Below are positions 18,462 through 27,896 of a DNA stretch of 64,000 bases, piece by piece. The notes under the pieces are model-generated. The model did no database searches. It had not been told where the DNA came from and was given only the letters and a program-made list of their open reading frames with translations. The translations under genes were made by a program, and so were the position numbers. The DNA comes from Klebsiella aerogenes (GTDB lineage Bacteria > Pseudomonadota > Gammaproteobacteria > Enterobacterales > Enterobacteriaceae), in NCBI GenBank assembly GCA_029027985.1, contig CP119076.1, positions 2,602,422-2,666,421 on the forward strand, read 5' to 3'. Each line of letters starts with the position of its first letter. Positions within the stretch are counted from its first letter, which is position 1.

Positions 18462-18584
18462 ATGTCTGGAATTGCCGCCCTGGTTATTGCATTAGTCTTA
18501 TTGGTGGTCGCTATCTACAGTCTTATTTCTTATATTCGTGAACGTCGTCATTCTGGCCTACCGACTAAAAAGAACAAACGCTAA
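18462..18584 (+). CDS. Predicted 40-residue membrane protein
   Basis: The ORF encodes 40 residues: one long hydrophobic segment (residues 4-23, GIAALVIALVLLVVAIYSLI) and a basic tail with RERRHSGLPTKKNKR. By the positive-inside rule the tail is cytosolic. TGAGG sits 6 nt before the ATG, a good ribosome site. Small single-span proteins of this shape are common in enterobacteria but I cannot name it. It is the rightward gene in a region with ortT and yncL, and a terminator-like hairpin follows at 18627. Confidence 0.65.
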   Translation: MSGIAALVIALVLLVVAIYSLISYIRERRHSGLPTKKNKR

Positions 18585-18619
18585 TATTTTTCATTCTATT
18601 GGAGTAACCCATTCTGCAA

Positions 18620-18651
18620 ATAAAAAAATCCCCGCAGAATTTGCAGGGATT
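18620..18651 (-). terminator. Terminator for the patD operon (minus strand)
   Basis: AATCCCTGCA and its near-complement form a stem with one mismatch, followed on the minus strand by seven T. It lies 220 bp past the patD stop and no other minus-strand gene is between. It may also form in plus-strand transcripts after the 40-residue gene. Confidence 0.6.
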
Positions 18652-18786
18652 CAACTATATTGCCGTCAGGGACTTTCTCTCTCTTTTTATCCACGCGCTC
18701 AGCGTATCATCACCCGAACGGTCTACACCCCATCCGGCGCTTATCTCCGGCACTCACAATGGCTTAGCTCTTGAAGGGGTATAGGA

Positions 18787-18867
18787 ATGCTCTCATATTT
18801 CCCCTTCTCGTGTTTACCATTTATTGCTATCGCAATTATTAGCCTGATAATGCTGACAGTGCGGTAA
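18787..18867 (+). CDS. Possible 26-residue membrane peptide
   Basis: The ORF encodes 26 residues that are almost all hydrophobic (LSYFPFSCLPFIAIAIISLI then MLTVR). AAGGGG lies about 7 nt before the ATG. It ends 3 bp before the converging patD stop. Similarity to no known protein can be stated; the ribosome site and composition are the only support, so this is a candidate. Confidence 0.35.
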   Translation: MLSYFPFSCLPFIAIAIISLIMLTVR

Positions 18868-18870
18868 TGT

Positions 18871-20295
18871 TTAATGCTTCACCATGACGTGGCGCACCAC
18901 GGTATAGTCCTCCAGACCATACATCGACATATCCTTCCCATAACCGGAAAGTTTTTGCCCGCCATGAGGCATTTCGCTAACCAGCATGAAATGGGTATTT
19001 ACCCAGGTACAACCATACTGCAAGCGCGCGCTCAAACGATGGGCGCGACCCACATCTTGCGTCCATACCGATGACGCCAGCCCATACTGCGAATCATTAG
19101 CCCAGGTTAATACTTGTTCCTCGTCACTAAACGACGTCACGCTGACAACCGGACCAAATACTTCACGCTGGACAATCGCATCCTCCTGCCGCGCGCCAGC
19201 CAGTAACGTCGGCTGGAAATAGTACCCCTTACCCGCCGCCCGGCTACCGCCGGTCACGACGTTAATATGCGGCAATGCGCGCGCAGCATCGACAGCGGCG
19301 GTCACCCTCTCAAGATGCGCCAGTGAACTCACCGGTCCAAGTTCCGTCGCGGGATCATCAGGTTGGCCCATTTTCAGGCTGGCGACGGCGGCGCCTAACT
19401 TTTCAACCAGTCGATCGTAAACCCCCTGCTGCGCATAAATGCGGCAGGCAGCGGTACAGTCCTGGCCTGCGTTATAAAAACCGAAGGTGCGCACGCCTTC
19501 AACGACGGCGTCAATGTCCGCATCGTCAAACACGATGACCGGCGCTTTTCCTCCCAGCTCCATATGAGTACGCTTAATGGAAGAAGCCGTATGACCAATA
19601 ATATGCGCGCCGGTGGCGATCGACCCGGTGAGCGATACCATACGTACTTTGCTGTGGCCGGTGAGCGGATCGCCCACCGTTGGCCCGCGACCAAACAGGA
19701 CGTTAATAACGCCCGCGGGGAAAATGTCCTTCGCCAGCTCAGCCAGTTTTAATGCCGTGAGCGGCGTGATTTCCGACGGCTTGATGACCACGCAGTTGCC
19801 GGCTGCCAACGCAGGCGCCAGTTTCCAGGCCGCCATCATCAGCGGGTAGTTCCATGGCGCGATAGAGGCGACAACGCCTACCGGATCGCGGCGAATCATC
19901 GAAGTATGCCCCTCCAGGTACTCTCCCGCCGCCATCCCCGGCAAGCAGCGGGCCGCGCCAGCGAAGAAGCGGAAAACATCGGCGATTGCCGGCATTTCAT
20001 CATTAATGACGCAATGCAGGGGTTTACCGCAGTTCAATGACTCCAGTTTTGCCAGCGTCTGCGCATGTTCGGTGATGACATCCGCCATTTTGAGTAAGCA
20101 TTCGGCGCGGGTTTTCGGCGTTGTCTGGCTCCAGCTGACAAACGCACGATCTGCCGCATTGACCGCGGCATCAACCTGCGCCGCGGTCGCCTCCGCAATC
20201 TCAACAATCGCTTCACCATTAGCAGGATTAAATACCGGCAGCACCTCGCCCTCACCCGCTACTAATTTACCGTTTATCAAAAGGTTATGTTGCAT
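18871..20295 (-). CDS. patD: Gamma-aminobutyraldehyde dehydrogenase
   Basis: This 474-residue enzyme matches PatD (YdcW), which oxidises 4-aminobutyraldehyde to 4-aminobutyrate with NAD in putrescine breakdown. The cofactor segment [10 protein letters not shown], general base region [19 protein letters not shown] and catalytic Cys in [12 protein letters not shown] (near residue 280) are in place. It is the last gene of the minus-strand operon ydcS-T-U-V-patD, 22 bp after ydcV, which places aldehyde oxidation with uptake of the amine. The C-terminal [11 protein letters not shown] is as in E. coli. Confidence 0.94.
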   Translation of the reverse strand: MQHNLLINGKLVAGEGEVLPVFNPANGEAIVEIAEATAAQVDAAVNAADRAFVSWSQTTPKTRAECLLKMADVITEHAQTLAKLESLNCGKPLHCVINDEMPAIADVFRFFAGAARCLPGMAAGEYLEGHTSMIRRDPVGVVASIAPWNYPLMMAAWKLAPALAAGNCVVIKPSEITPLTALKLAELAKDIFPAGVINVLFGRGPTVGDPLTGHSKVRMVSLTGSIATGAHIIGHTASSIKRTHMELGGKAPVIVFDDADIDAVVEGVRTFGFYNAGQDCTAACRIYAQQGVYDRLVEKLGAAVASLKMGQPDDPATELGPVSSLAHLERVTAAVDAARALPHINVVTGGSRAAGKGYYFQPTLLAGARQEDAIVQREVFGPVVSVTSFSDEEQVLTWANDSQYGLASSVWTQDVGRAHRLSARLQYGCTWVNTHFMLVSEMPHGGQKLSGYGKDMSMYGLEDYTVVRHVMVKH

Positions 20296-20317
20296 AGCAT
20301 GATCCTGTACAAGTGTA

Positions 20318-21124
20318 TTATTTTCCGCTTTCAGCGTTATTCTCGCCGTCGCGGGTTAGCCACCAGGCCCCCAAAATGGGTACCGTCGTCACTAACATCA
20401 CCAACAGCGCGACAACGTTGGTGACCGGCACATCGCGCGGACGTCCCAGCTGATTCAACAGCCACAGCGGCAGCGTCCGTTCGTGTCCGGCGGTAAAAGT
20501 AGTGACGATAATTTCATCAAACGACAAGGCGAACGCCAGCATGCCGCCCGCCAGCAGCGCCGACCCCAGATTGGGGAGCACGACATAGCGAAAGGTTTGC
20601 CAGCCGGTTGCACCGAGATCCATCGATGCTTCCACCAGGCTCCATGATGTCCGGCGAAATCGGGCAATGACGTTGTTAAACACCACTACCACGCAGAAGG
20701 TCGCGTGACCCACCACGATGGTCAGCAGGCCGGGCTCAAGGTTGATGGCTTTAAACGCCGTCAACAGCGCCAGACCGGTAATAATGCCGGGCAGCGCTAT
20801 CGGCAATAGCAGCAGCAGCGACACGGCGTTCTTACCAAAAAACGTACTGCGCCATAACGCTCCCGCAGCAAGGGTACCCAGGACCAGCGCGATACCGGTT
20901 GATAGCGCAGCGATTTTAAGTGACAACGTCACTGCATCAATAATATCGCCACGCCCTGCCGCCTCGCTAAACCAGCGCAGCGTCAGTCCTTTCGGCGGAA
21001 AGCTAAAAGCGGCGTCCTCGGTGTTAAAAGCGTAGAGCGCGATAATGACCAAAGGGAAATGGAGGAAAATCACCCCGCCCCAGGTAGCGATTTTGAGAAA
21101 TAACGGCGCGCGTTCAGAGTGCAT
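20318..21124 (-). CDS. ydcV: ABC transporter permease YdcV
   Basis: This 268-residue inner-membrane protein has about six spans and the permease loop [22 protein letters not shown]. It matches E. coli YdcV throughout. The start ATG (21122-21124) lies inside the last codons of ydcU, an 11-bp overlap; a TTG before it extends the frame by one codon. It forms the channel with YdcU and takes energy from YdcT. The transported compound is thought to be a polyamine-like amine by family and by the linked patD. YdcV has also been linked with DNA uptake in E. coli. Confidence 0.92.
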   Translation of the reverse strand: MHSERAPLFLKIATWGGVIFLHFPLVIIALYAFNTEDAAFSFPPKGLTLRWFSEAAGRGDIIDAVTLSLKIAALSTGIALVLGTLAAGALWRSTFFGKNAVSLLLLLPIALPGIITGLALLTAFKAINLEPGLLTIVVGHATFCVVVVFNNVIARFRRTSWSLVEASMDLGATGWQTFRYVVLPNLGSALLAGGMLAFALSFDEIIVTTFTAGHERTLPLWLLNQLGRPRDVPVTNVVALLVMLVTTVPILGAWWLTRDGENNAESGK

Positions 21125-22043
21125 CAAACGCTCCCAGGCGCTTCACGAACGCCAGATACAGTGCAATCAGAACAATAGGCACCAGGGTAAACGCCGCCGC
21201 CATCGGCATGTTGCCAATAGCGCCTTGCTGGGAGTAGACCATGTTGCCGATAAAGAAGCCGGGCGGCCCTACCAGTTGCGGAACGATAAAATCGCCGAGC
21301 GTCAGAGAGAAAGTGAAAATGGAACCCGCCGCAATACCGGGGATCGCCAGCGGCAGCACCACATAACGGAAGGTTTGCCGCGGGCGGGCGCCTAGATCGG
21401 CGGAAGCCTGCAACAGCGACGGCGGCAGACGTTCCAGCGCCGCCTGCACCGGCAGGATCATAAACGGCAGCCAGATGTAGACGAACACCATGAATCGCCC
21501 CAGCCCCGAAGTAGACAACGTATTGCCGCCCACCGCCGGAATGGTCAACACCATATTCAATAGACTTTCCAGGCCAAGGTGACCAAGAAACCACTGCGCA
21601 ACGCCATCCTTTGCCAGCAGTAGCGTCCAGGCATAGGCCTTCACAATATAGCTCGCCCACATCGGCAGCATCACGGCGATATAAAAGAATGCTTTCATCT
21701 TGCCGTGGGTATAGCGCGCCATGTACCACGCCATGGGTAACGCGAGGATCGCGCTGGCAAGGGTCACGCTTAGCGCCATCACCAGCGTGCGCACAATGAT
21801 GTCGTAATTCGCCGGATTAAACAGCGCTTTCAGGTTGGCGAGCGTCAGGTCAGCAGTGACCGACATCGTAAAATCATCAAAGGTATAGAAGCTTTGCCAC
21901 AACAGCGTCAGCAGCGATCCCAGATAGACGATGCCAAACCACATCAGCGGCCCCAGCAGCAGTAAAAACAGCCCCAGCGCAGGTTTACGCCAGAACATCC
22001 CTGAAACACGCCCGGTGGCAGGTTGCGGTAATACCATGGTCAT
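21114..22043 (-). CDS. ydcU: ABC transporter permease YdcU
   Basis: This 309-residue protein is the PotB-like permease of the Ydc transporter: [20 protein letters not shown] opens the first span and [23 protein letters not shown] is the ATPase-contact loop. A longer frame exists to 22139, but GGAGG lies 5 nt before the ATG at 22043, directly after the ydcT stop, and this fits the E. coli start. It overlaps ydcV by 11 bp at its 3' end. Expected in the inner membrane as a heterodimer with YdcV. Confidence 0.92.
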   Translation of the reverse strand: MTMVLPQPATGRVSGMFWRKPALGLFLLLLGPLMWFGIVYLGSLLTLLWQSFYTFDDFTMSVTADLTLANLKALFNPANYDIIVRTLVMALSVTLASAILALPMAWYMARYTHGKMKAFFYIAVMLPMWASYIVKAYAWTLLLAKDGVAQWFLGHLGLESLLNMVLTIPAVGGNTLSTSGLGRFMVFVYIWLPFMILPVQAALERLPPSLLQASADLGARPRQTFRYVVLPLAIPGIAAGSIFTFSLTLGDFIVPQLVGPPGFFIGNMVYSQQGAIGNMPMAAAFTLVPIVLIALYLAFVKRLGAFDAL

Positions 22044-22044
22044 C

Positions 22045-23058
22045 TCAGCCTCCGCTTTCCAGGGGAACCATGGCCGAACGGGACCAGCAAGCCAGCACAT
22101 TTTGCCCCGGTTGCGGCGCGCCGAGCGCCGCGCCGCCATCCGTGTTGGCCTGGCTAACTAACAATTTGTCGCCATCGGCCAGCTTCAATTCAATCCGCGT
22201 TGCGGCTCCTTGATACTGCACCGCCTGGACGATGCCGGGAACCTGAACGTCGCCGCCGCTATTAAGCCGAATATGTTCCGGTCGCAGTGACCAGGTTCCC
22301 GACACGCCGCAAAGCCGCTGCGCCAGTTCGGGCGTAAAAACGTTAGCGGTACCGACAAACCCGGCGACAAAGGCCGTTTTAGGACGTAAGTAGAGATCGT
22401 GCGGCGAATCAACCTGTTCAATACGGCCATTGTTAAATACCGCCACCCGATCGGACATTGACAGCGCTTCCCCCTGATCGTGTGTGACAAAGATGAAAGT
22501 GATACCCAGCGACTGCTGTAGTTTTTTTAACTCCACTTGCATCTGTTCACGCAGTTTTAAATCCAGCGCGCCCAACGGTTCGTCTAATAACAGCACCCGC
22601 GGCTGGTTGACCAGCGCCCGGGCAATAGCCACACGCTGGCGCTGGCCGCCGGAAAGTTGTGAAGGTTTACGGGCGTGAACAAATCCCAGCGCCACTTTTT
22701 CCAGCGCCTCCTGGGCGCGGAGATGGCGTTCTTTTTTGCCAACCCCTTTCACCATCAGACCATACGCGACGTTGTCGATAATCGACATATGCGGGAATAG
22801 CGCATAATCCTGAAATACCGTATTGACGTCGCGCTGCCACGGCGGCAGCTCACTGGACTGCTGGCCAAAGATACGAATCGATCCGCCGGACAACTGTTCG
22901 AAGCCGGCGATTAAACGCAGGCAGGTGGTTTTGCCGGAGCCGGAAGGCCCCAGCATGGAGAAAAACTCGCCATCACGAATGGCAATGCTGACGCCATCCA
23001 CCGCGCGCACGTCACCGTACAGACGCGAAACGTCATTAAACTCAACCGCGTACGTCAT
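22045..23058 (-). CDS. ydcT: ABC transporter ATP-binding protein YdcT
   Basis: This 337-residue ATPase has Walker A GPSGSGKTT at about residues 37-45, Q-loop VFQDYALFPHM, signature LSGGQRQR, Walker B VLLLDEP and the switch His in FVTHDQ, then a C-terminal TOBE-type domain as in PotA. Start ATG at 23058 has GGAGG upstream and gives the E. coli length; the frame is open to 23115 but that would overlap ydcS. It powers YdcU/YdcV import. It is 17 bp after ydcS. Confidence 0.94.
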   Translation of the reverse strand: MTYAVEFNDVSRLYGDVRAVDGVSIAIRDGEFFSMLGPSGSGKTTCLRLIAGFEQLSGGSIRIFGQQSSELPPWQRDVNTVFQDYALFPHMSIIDNVAYGLMVKGVGKKERHLRAQEALEKVALGFVHARKPSQLSGGQRQRVAIARALVNQPRVLLLDEPLGALDLKLREQMQVELKKLQQSLGITFIFVTHDQGEALSMSDRVAVFNNGRIEQVDSPHDLYLRPKTAFVAGFVGTANVFTPELAQRLCGVSGTWSLRPEHIRLNSGGDVQVPGIVQAVQYQGAATRIELKLADGDKLLVSQANTDGGAALGAPQPGQNVLACWSRSAMVPLESGG

Positions 23059-23075
23059 GTTCAGCCTCCAACCGT

Positions 23076-24221
23076 TTAGCGGCCGCCCATAATCGCAATG
23101 TAGTCCTGAGTCCAACGGCTGTAAGGCACATATTTTCCACCTTCGGCAATCGGCGTTTTCCAGAACGCAATCTTGTCGAATTGGTCGTACCCGTTGGTTT
23201 CACAACCTTTGTCACCCAACAGCGTGCTGGCTTTACAACCCTGCGGCACCACCGGAAGCGATCCAAACCAGGCGGCGACATCGCCCTGTACCTTCGGCGT
23301 CAGCGACCAGTTCATCCACTTATATGCGCAGACCGGGTGCTTCGCCTCGCTGTGCAGCATGGTGGTATCGGCCCAACCGGTCACGCCCTCTTTCGGGAAT
23401 ACGGTAGCAACAGGCTGCCCTTCGCTTTTCAGGCCGTTGGCCTGGTACGGCCAGGCGCTGGAAGCGACAACGCCTTCATTTTTGAAGTCGCTCATCTGCA
23501 CAGTGGCATCGTGCCAGTAGCGGTGAATCAACGAGTGCTGGTCACGCAGAACCTTCAATACCGCCTGATACTGCGTTTCGGTCAACTGATAAGGATCGTC
23601 GATACCCAACTGCGGCTGCGTCGCTTTCACAAACAGCGCGGCATCGGCGATGTAAATTGGGCCATCATAGGCCTGTACCCGCCCCTGGTTGCTTTTACCG
23701 TCCGGCAGATCTTGTTTAACGAACACCACTTTCCAGCTATCTGGCGGCGTCGGGAAGGTTTTGGTGTTATACATCAGCAGGTTTGGCCCCCACTGATACG
23801 GCGTACCGTAGACTTTGTCGCCGACGTTAAACCACGCCCCTTTGGCGACGCGCGGATCGAGCGTTTTCCAGTTCGGGATGAGCGCGGTATTTATCGCCTG
23901 CACGCGTTTGCCCATAATCAGGCGTAAAGACGCGTCGCCGGAGGCAGTAACCAGGTCGTAACCCCCTTTTGCCATCAGACTCACCATTTCGTCTGAGGTG
24001 GCAGCGGTTTTCACGTTGACCTGACAGCCGCTCTCTTTTTCAAACTGGGTCACCCAGTCATAATTCTTATCCGTTTGACCGCGCTCGATATAGCCCGGCC
24101 AGGCAATAATATCGAGTCGCCCTTCCCCTTTATCCAGCGATGTTGGCGGTTCGGCGGCCTGCGCCGTCACAAAAACCATACTCAGCACGCACAGGCTGCC
24201 ACGGGCAAATTTTTTGCTCAT
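23076..24221 (-). CDS. ydcS: Periplasmic polyamine-type binding protein YdcS
   Basis: This 381-residue protein has a signal peptide ending near TAQA (about residue 22) and a PotD/PotF-like binding domain (GRLDIIAWPGYIERG; SGDASLRLIMGKRVQAIN; YTPYQWGPN-like GTPYQWGPNLLMYN). E. coli YdcS has also been reported as a polyhydroxybutyrate synthase. AGGAG is upstream. It is the first gene of ydcSTUV-patD, so its ligand is probably putrescine or a relative. A sigma-S-like promoter sequence precedes it. Confidence 0.93.
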   Translation of the reverse strand: MSKKFARGSLCVLSMVFVTAQAAEPPTSLDKGEGRLDIIAWPGYIERGQTDKNYDWVTQFEKESGCQVNVKTAATSDEMVSLMAKGGYDLVTASGDASLRLIMGKRVQAINTALIPNWKTLDPRVAKGAWFNVGDKVYGTPYQWGPNLLMYNTKTFPTPPDSWKVVFVKQDLPDGKSNQGRVQAYDGPIYIADAALFVKATQPQLGIDDPYQLTETQYQAVLKVLRDQHSLIHRYWHDATVQMSDFKNEGVVASSAWPYQANGLKSEGQPVATVFPKEGVTGWADTTMLHSEAKHPVCAYKWMNWSLTPKVQGDVAAWFGSLPVVPQGCKASTLLGDKGCETNGYDQFDKIAFWKTPIAEGGKYVPYSRWTQDYIAIMGGR

Positions 24222-24549
24222 TTGAACTTACTCCTGTCAGAATAAAAGTAGCGGCAGCCATGCCGTAAAAATATCTCCCTTAATAAGGGTAGACGGCGGC
24301 CTGCGGGCCTCTGGGGAAATTTACTCAGGTTGTGACCAGGTGCGCATTACGCAAAAATCGCTGCCGCATTTTGATAATATGGATTATAGACAAGGAGTTA
24401 TGGACGCGTGTTGGCGATACCTTTTCCCTATGGTGGCACCGTGTCGATGGTTTTTTTCTAATGGCTGGCACGCCGTGGAATCATTACGCGGAATCATGCC
24501 GGTAAAATAAAAACCGGCATTTGCTATGACGCTGAAGTCATAAATAATA
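24222..24549 (-). promoter_or_regulatory. ydcS upstream region with candidate sigma-S promoter
   Basis: No gene is seen in these 328 bp. On the minus strand, TCTATAATCC (-10 TATAAT at 24388-24383) resembles a sigma-S extended -10 with no good -35, and would give a leader of about 155 nt. E. coli ydcS is strongly sigma-S dependent. An inverted repeat ATGCCGGT/ACCGGCAT (24496-24520) lies 30 bp beyond the ydcR stop and may end or stabilise its mRNA. Confidence 0.45.
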
Positions 24550-25962
24550 TTACGCCAAAAGCGTACGAATAAGCTCACCGAGCCGCTTAACGCCCAATTC
24601 TTCTTTTTCTCCCCATCCCCACGCGGTATTAAAGCGGAAAAACGAGGTCCAGTTCGCGGTGGTAGAAAACATTTTCCCCGGCGCAATACTGATGTTATCA
24701 CGCAGCGCCAGCGTGCTGAGCTGGCTGGCATCGACGCCAGCAGGCAGCTCCAGCCAGAGAAAATAGCCGCTATCGCTATGGTGAATTTTCACTTCCGCGG
24801 GAAGATAACGCAGCAATGCCTGCCAGGCCAGCTGTTTACGCTCGGCGAGCTGGCGGCGTAGACGGCGTAAATGCGCGTCGTAGCGTTTAGTCGAGAGGTA
24901 ATCCACCAGCGCCAGCTGCATTGGCGAACTGGTGGAAAGCGTACTCATTAACTGCAGTTGTTGGATGCGGCGAGCATGCTTGCCGGCGGCGACCCAGCCG
25001 ATGCGAAAACCCGGAACCAGACATTTAGAAAACGAGCTACAGTGCAGCGTCATTTCCTGATGATCCCAGTATTTTGCCGGTAGCGGCTTATCGCGGCCAA
25101 AGTACAGTTCGCTGTAGACATCATCTTCAATTAACATCACGTTGTAACGGGTTAACAGCGACACCAGCCGCGCTTTTTTCTCGGCGCTCAGGGTAAATCC
25201 CAGCGGATTCTGGCTATTGGTCATTAGCCAGCACGCTTTCACCGGATAGCTTTGCAACGCTTGTTCCAGCGCGGCCAGATCGATGCCCTCTTTGACATCG
25301 GTCGCCACCGATAGCGCCTTTAAGCGTAAACGCTCCAGCGCCTGCAACGCGCCGTAAAAACAGGGGTTTTCCACCACTACCCAATCGCCTGGCTCAGTAA
25401 CCGCCTGCAGGCTGAGGTTCAGCGCCTCCAGCGCGCCAGCGGTAATCACAATCTCATCCGGCGCGACGTTCATCCCCTGCAAGGCATACCGGCGCGCGAT
25501 GGCATGGCGCAACTCGTCATTACCTGGCGGTAAATTCTCAATCACGCTCATGGCGGTGGCCGTTTTGCTTACCTGCGCCAGCGAACGGTTTAGCTGCTGC
25601 AGTGGAAACAGACGCGGATCGGGAAAAGCAGAGGCAAACGGCAGCATCGATGCCTGACGGCTGGCCTGCAGTACATCGAAAATGTAGGTGTTGATATCGA
25701 CGGATTCGTTACGCGTCACCTGGGCGGGCGGCTCCGGCTGGCGCTGCTTTACCGGCTGCGGCGCGACGTAGTAACCGGACTGCGGACGGGCGATAATCCG
25801 CCCCTGACTCTCCAGTAACTGGTACGCATGGCTCACCGTCATAAAACTCATGCCGCTACTCACGACCTGTTCACGTAATGAAGGCAACCGATCGCCCGGC
25901 TGCCAGACGCCAAGGGCAATCTGTTCGGTGAGTTGCTGCGCAAGCTGCTGGTATTTTTTCAT
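24550..25962 (-). CDS. ydcR: MocR-type regulator YdcR (GntR/aminotransferase)
   Basis: This 470-residue protein has an N-terminal GntR winged helix (residues 1-75; DRLPSLREQVVSSGMSFMTVSHAYQLL) and a fold-type I aminotransferase domain with the PLP lysine in HCSSFSKCLVPGFRIGW. It matches E. coli YdcR. The frame is open to 26022, but MKKYQQLAQQL at 25962 is the family start. MocR proteins sense PLP-linked ligands and switch neighbouring genes. It lies upstream of ydcSTUV-patD in the same direction and is the likely regulator of it. Confidence 0.93.
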   Translation of the reverse strand: MKKYQQLAQQLTEQIALGVWQPGDRLPSLREQVVSSGMSFMTVSHAYQLLESQGRIIARPQSGYYVAPQPVKQRQPEPPAQVTRNESVDINTYIFDVLQASRQASMLPFASAFPDPRLFPLQQLNRSLAQVSKTATAMSVIENLPPGNDELRHAIARRYALQGMNVAPDEIVITAGALEALNLSLQAVTEPGDWVVVENPCFYGALQALERLRLKALSVATDVKEGIDLAALEQALQSYPVKACWLMTNSQNPLGFTLSAEKKARLVSLLTRYNVMLIEDDVYSELYFGRDKPLPAKYWDHQEMTLHCSSFSKCLVPGFRIGWVAAGKHARRIQQLQLMSTLSTSSPMQLALVDYLSTKRYDAHLRRLRRQLAERKQLAWQALLRYLPAEVKIHHSDSGYFLWLELPAGVDASQLSTLALRDNISIAPGKMFSTTANWTSFFRFNTAWGWGEKEELGVKRLGELIRTLLA

Positions 25963-26498
25963 CACGAGACGCCATGAAGGAAACGAGAGCCATATCTTAT
26001 AACAGATGAAGAAAAATGGCATTTATTTATAACTGATATAAAAACAATAAAAAGACGGTACTTCGCTTTAGCGGCGTGGTTTCCTGGTCATACGTCACAA
26101 CCATCCCTGCCAGCACTTAAATTACTCATACAAACTCAATACATACACAACATTAATTTAATGTGATATCTAAAATTCAATACATAAACTCCTTAAGCCA
26201 TTACTTAACAAGGCGCCCTCCGTTTTACTCAAATATATTGCAAATAAATTAATTGAGACAAAACTATAAACACAGCAAAAATAAAAAACAGTAGTGACAT
26301 TGAGATAAAAAATAAAAAAGCATTTGAACACAAAACGCATTATTAACGGATTCAATAACACAACGAATAAAAGAGGTATCGATGAAGAACGATGACAGTT
26401 CAGCAACTGTTATCATAAAAAACACCGTTTTTGCGCCTGCAATCGCCTCTCCCGGACTCCTAAAATTGCGTTGAATCAATTTTGTTGTGGAGCCCCGC
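25963..26498. other. AT-rich 536-bp region between ydcR and cioA
   Basis: The middle (about 26030-26420) is much richer in A/T than its surroundings and has long A/T runs, typical of an H-NS-bound or regulatory region. Hydrophobic minus-strand frames here lack ribosome sites. It must hold the ydcR and cioA promoters. The only coding candidate is the 30-residue ORF at 26382-26474. Confidence 0.6.
26382..26474 (+). CDS. Possible 30-residue leader ORF before cioA
   Basis: The ORF begins KNDDSSATVIIKNTVFAP and has AGAGG five bases before the ATG. It ends 24 bp before the oxidase start. The segment ACAGTT-CAGC-AACTGT inside it can form a hairpin. It could be a leader that couples or attenuates oxidase translation. 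No family likeness is known, so this is a candidate only. Confidence 0.35.
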   Translation: MKNDDSSATVIIKNTVFAPAIASPGLLKLR

Positions 26499-27896
26499 AT
26501 GTTCGGTCTTGATGCGTTTCATCTGGCGCGAATCCAATTCGCCTTTACCGTCTCATTTCATATCATCTTCCCCGCCATTACCATCGGTCTTGCCAGCTAT
26601 CTGGCGGTACTGGAAGGTTTGTGGTTAAAAACCAACAACCCCACCTGGCGTTCGCTGTACCACTTCTGGTCGAAAATTTTCGCCGTCAACTTTGGGATGG
26701 GCGTGGTTTCCGGGCTGGTCATGGCCTACCAGTTCGGGACCAACTGGAGCGGTTTCTCGCAATTCGCCGGCAGTATCACCGGTCCCTTACTCACCTATGA
26801 AGTGCTCACCGCTTTCTTCCTGGAGGCTGGTTTTCTTGGCGTGATGCTATTTGGCTGGAACCGCGTCGGCCCCGGTCTGCATTTTTTCGCCACCTGCATG
26901 GTGGCGTTGGGAACCATTATCTCCACCTTCTGGATCCTGGCCTCCAACAGCTGGATGCAAACGCCACAAGGCTTTGAGGTCGTTAATGGTCAGGTCGTGC
27001 CCGTTGACTGGTTGGCCGTTATCTTTAATCCATCTTTCCCCTACCGATTGCTGCATATGTCTGTCGCCGCCTTCCTCAGCAGCGCGCTGTTCGTCGGCGC
27101 ATCAGCGGCATGGCATTTACTGCGCGGCAACCAAACGCCCGCTATTCGCGCCATGTTCTCCATGGCGCTGTGGATGACGCTTATCGTCGCCCCAATTCAA
27201 GCCATGATCGGCGATATGCACGGCCTCAACACGCTAAAACACCAGCCGGCGAAAATTGCCGCTATTGAGGGGCACTGGGAAAACCCGCCGGGCGAACCCA
27301 CGCCGCTGCTGCTATTTGGCTGGCCGGATATGCAGCAAGAACGCACCCGTTATGGCCTTGAGATCCCGGCGCTCGGGAGTCTGATCCTCACCCACAGTCT
27401 GGAGAAACAGGTTCCGGCACTGAAGGAATTCGCTGCGGAAGATCGCCCTAACTCCACCATCGTCTTCTGGTCATTCCGCCTGATGGCCGGGCTGGGCATG
27501 TTAATGATTGCGCTTGGCATCATTGCGCTGTGGTTACGCTATCGCCAACGCCTTTATCACTCCAGACCTTTCCTGCTCTTCGCGCTATGGATGGGGCCAT
27601 CCGGGCTGATCGCCATTCTTGCCGGTTGGGTCACGACCGAAGTCGGGCGTCAGCCGTGGGTGGTATACGGCGTACAGCGCACCGCTGACGCGGTATCGGC
27701 ACATGGCGACCTGCATATGACCATCAGCCTGCTGGCTTTTATCGCTGTCTACAGCTCGGTGTTCGGCGTGGGTTATAGCTACATGCTGCGTCTGATCCGC
27801 AAAGGGCCGCAGGAACAGATATCAGCGCCATCAGGCACGGCCGCGCGTCCGCTTTCCGCCGCCTCGGATGGTTTTCCGCATAAGGAGTCCCGCTAA
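26499..27896 (+). CDS. Cytochrome bd-type quinol oxidase subunit I (CIO type)
   Basis: This 465-residue protein is CydA/CioA-like, with about nine spans. [21 protein letters not shown] near residues 8-28 holds the haem-binding His of the first helix, and [16 protein letters not shown] near residue 375 is the conserved bd-oxidase segment. The Q-loop is short, as in the cyanide-insensitive oxidase branch. It oxidises quinol and reduces oxygen to water without pumping protons. GGAG is 6 nt before the ATG at 26499; the in-frame GTG at 26487 is less likely. Stop and cioB start overlap (TAATG). Confidence 0.9.
   Translation: MFGLDAFHLARIQFAFTVSFHIIFPAITIGLASYLAVLEGLWLKTNNPTWRSLYHFWSKIFAVNFGMGVVSGLVMAYQFGTNWSGFSQFAGSITGPLLTYEVLTAFFLEAGFLGVMLFGWNRVGPGLHFFATCMVALGTIISTFWILASNSWMQTPQGFEVVNGQVVPVDWLAVIFNPSFPYRLLHMSVAAFLSSALFVGASAAWHLLRGNQTPAIRAMFSMALWMTLIVAPIQAMIGDMHGLNTLKHQPAKIAAIEGHWENPPGEPTPLLLFGWPDMQQERTRYGLEIPALGSLILTHSLEKQVPALKEFAAEDRPNSTIVFWSFRLMAGLGMLMIALGIIALWLRYRQRLYHSRPFLLFALWMGPSGLIAILAGWVTTEVGRQPWVVYGVQRTADAVSAHGDLHMTISLLAFIAVYSSVFGVGYSYMLRLIRKGPQEQISAPSGTAARPLSAASDGFPHKESR

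Noticed and set aside
23181..23927. Plus-strand frame of 248 codons inside ydcS
   Set aside because: Antisense shadow of ydcS without recognisable motifs.
26170..26500. Hydrophobic minus-strand frames of 78 codons upstream of cioA
   Set aside because: Their hydrophobic, Phe- and Tyr-rich make-up comes from the AT-rich DNA; no ribosome site is seen.
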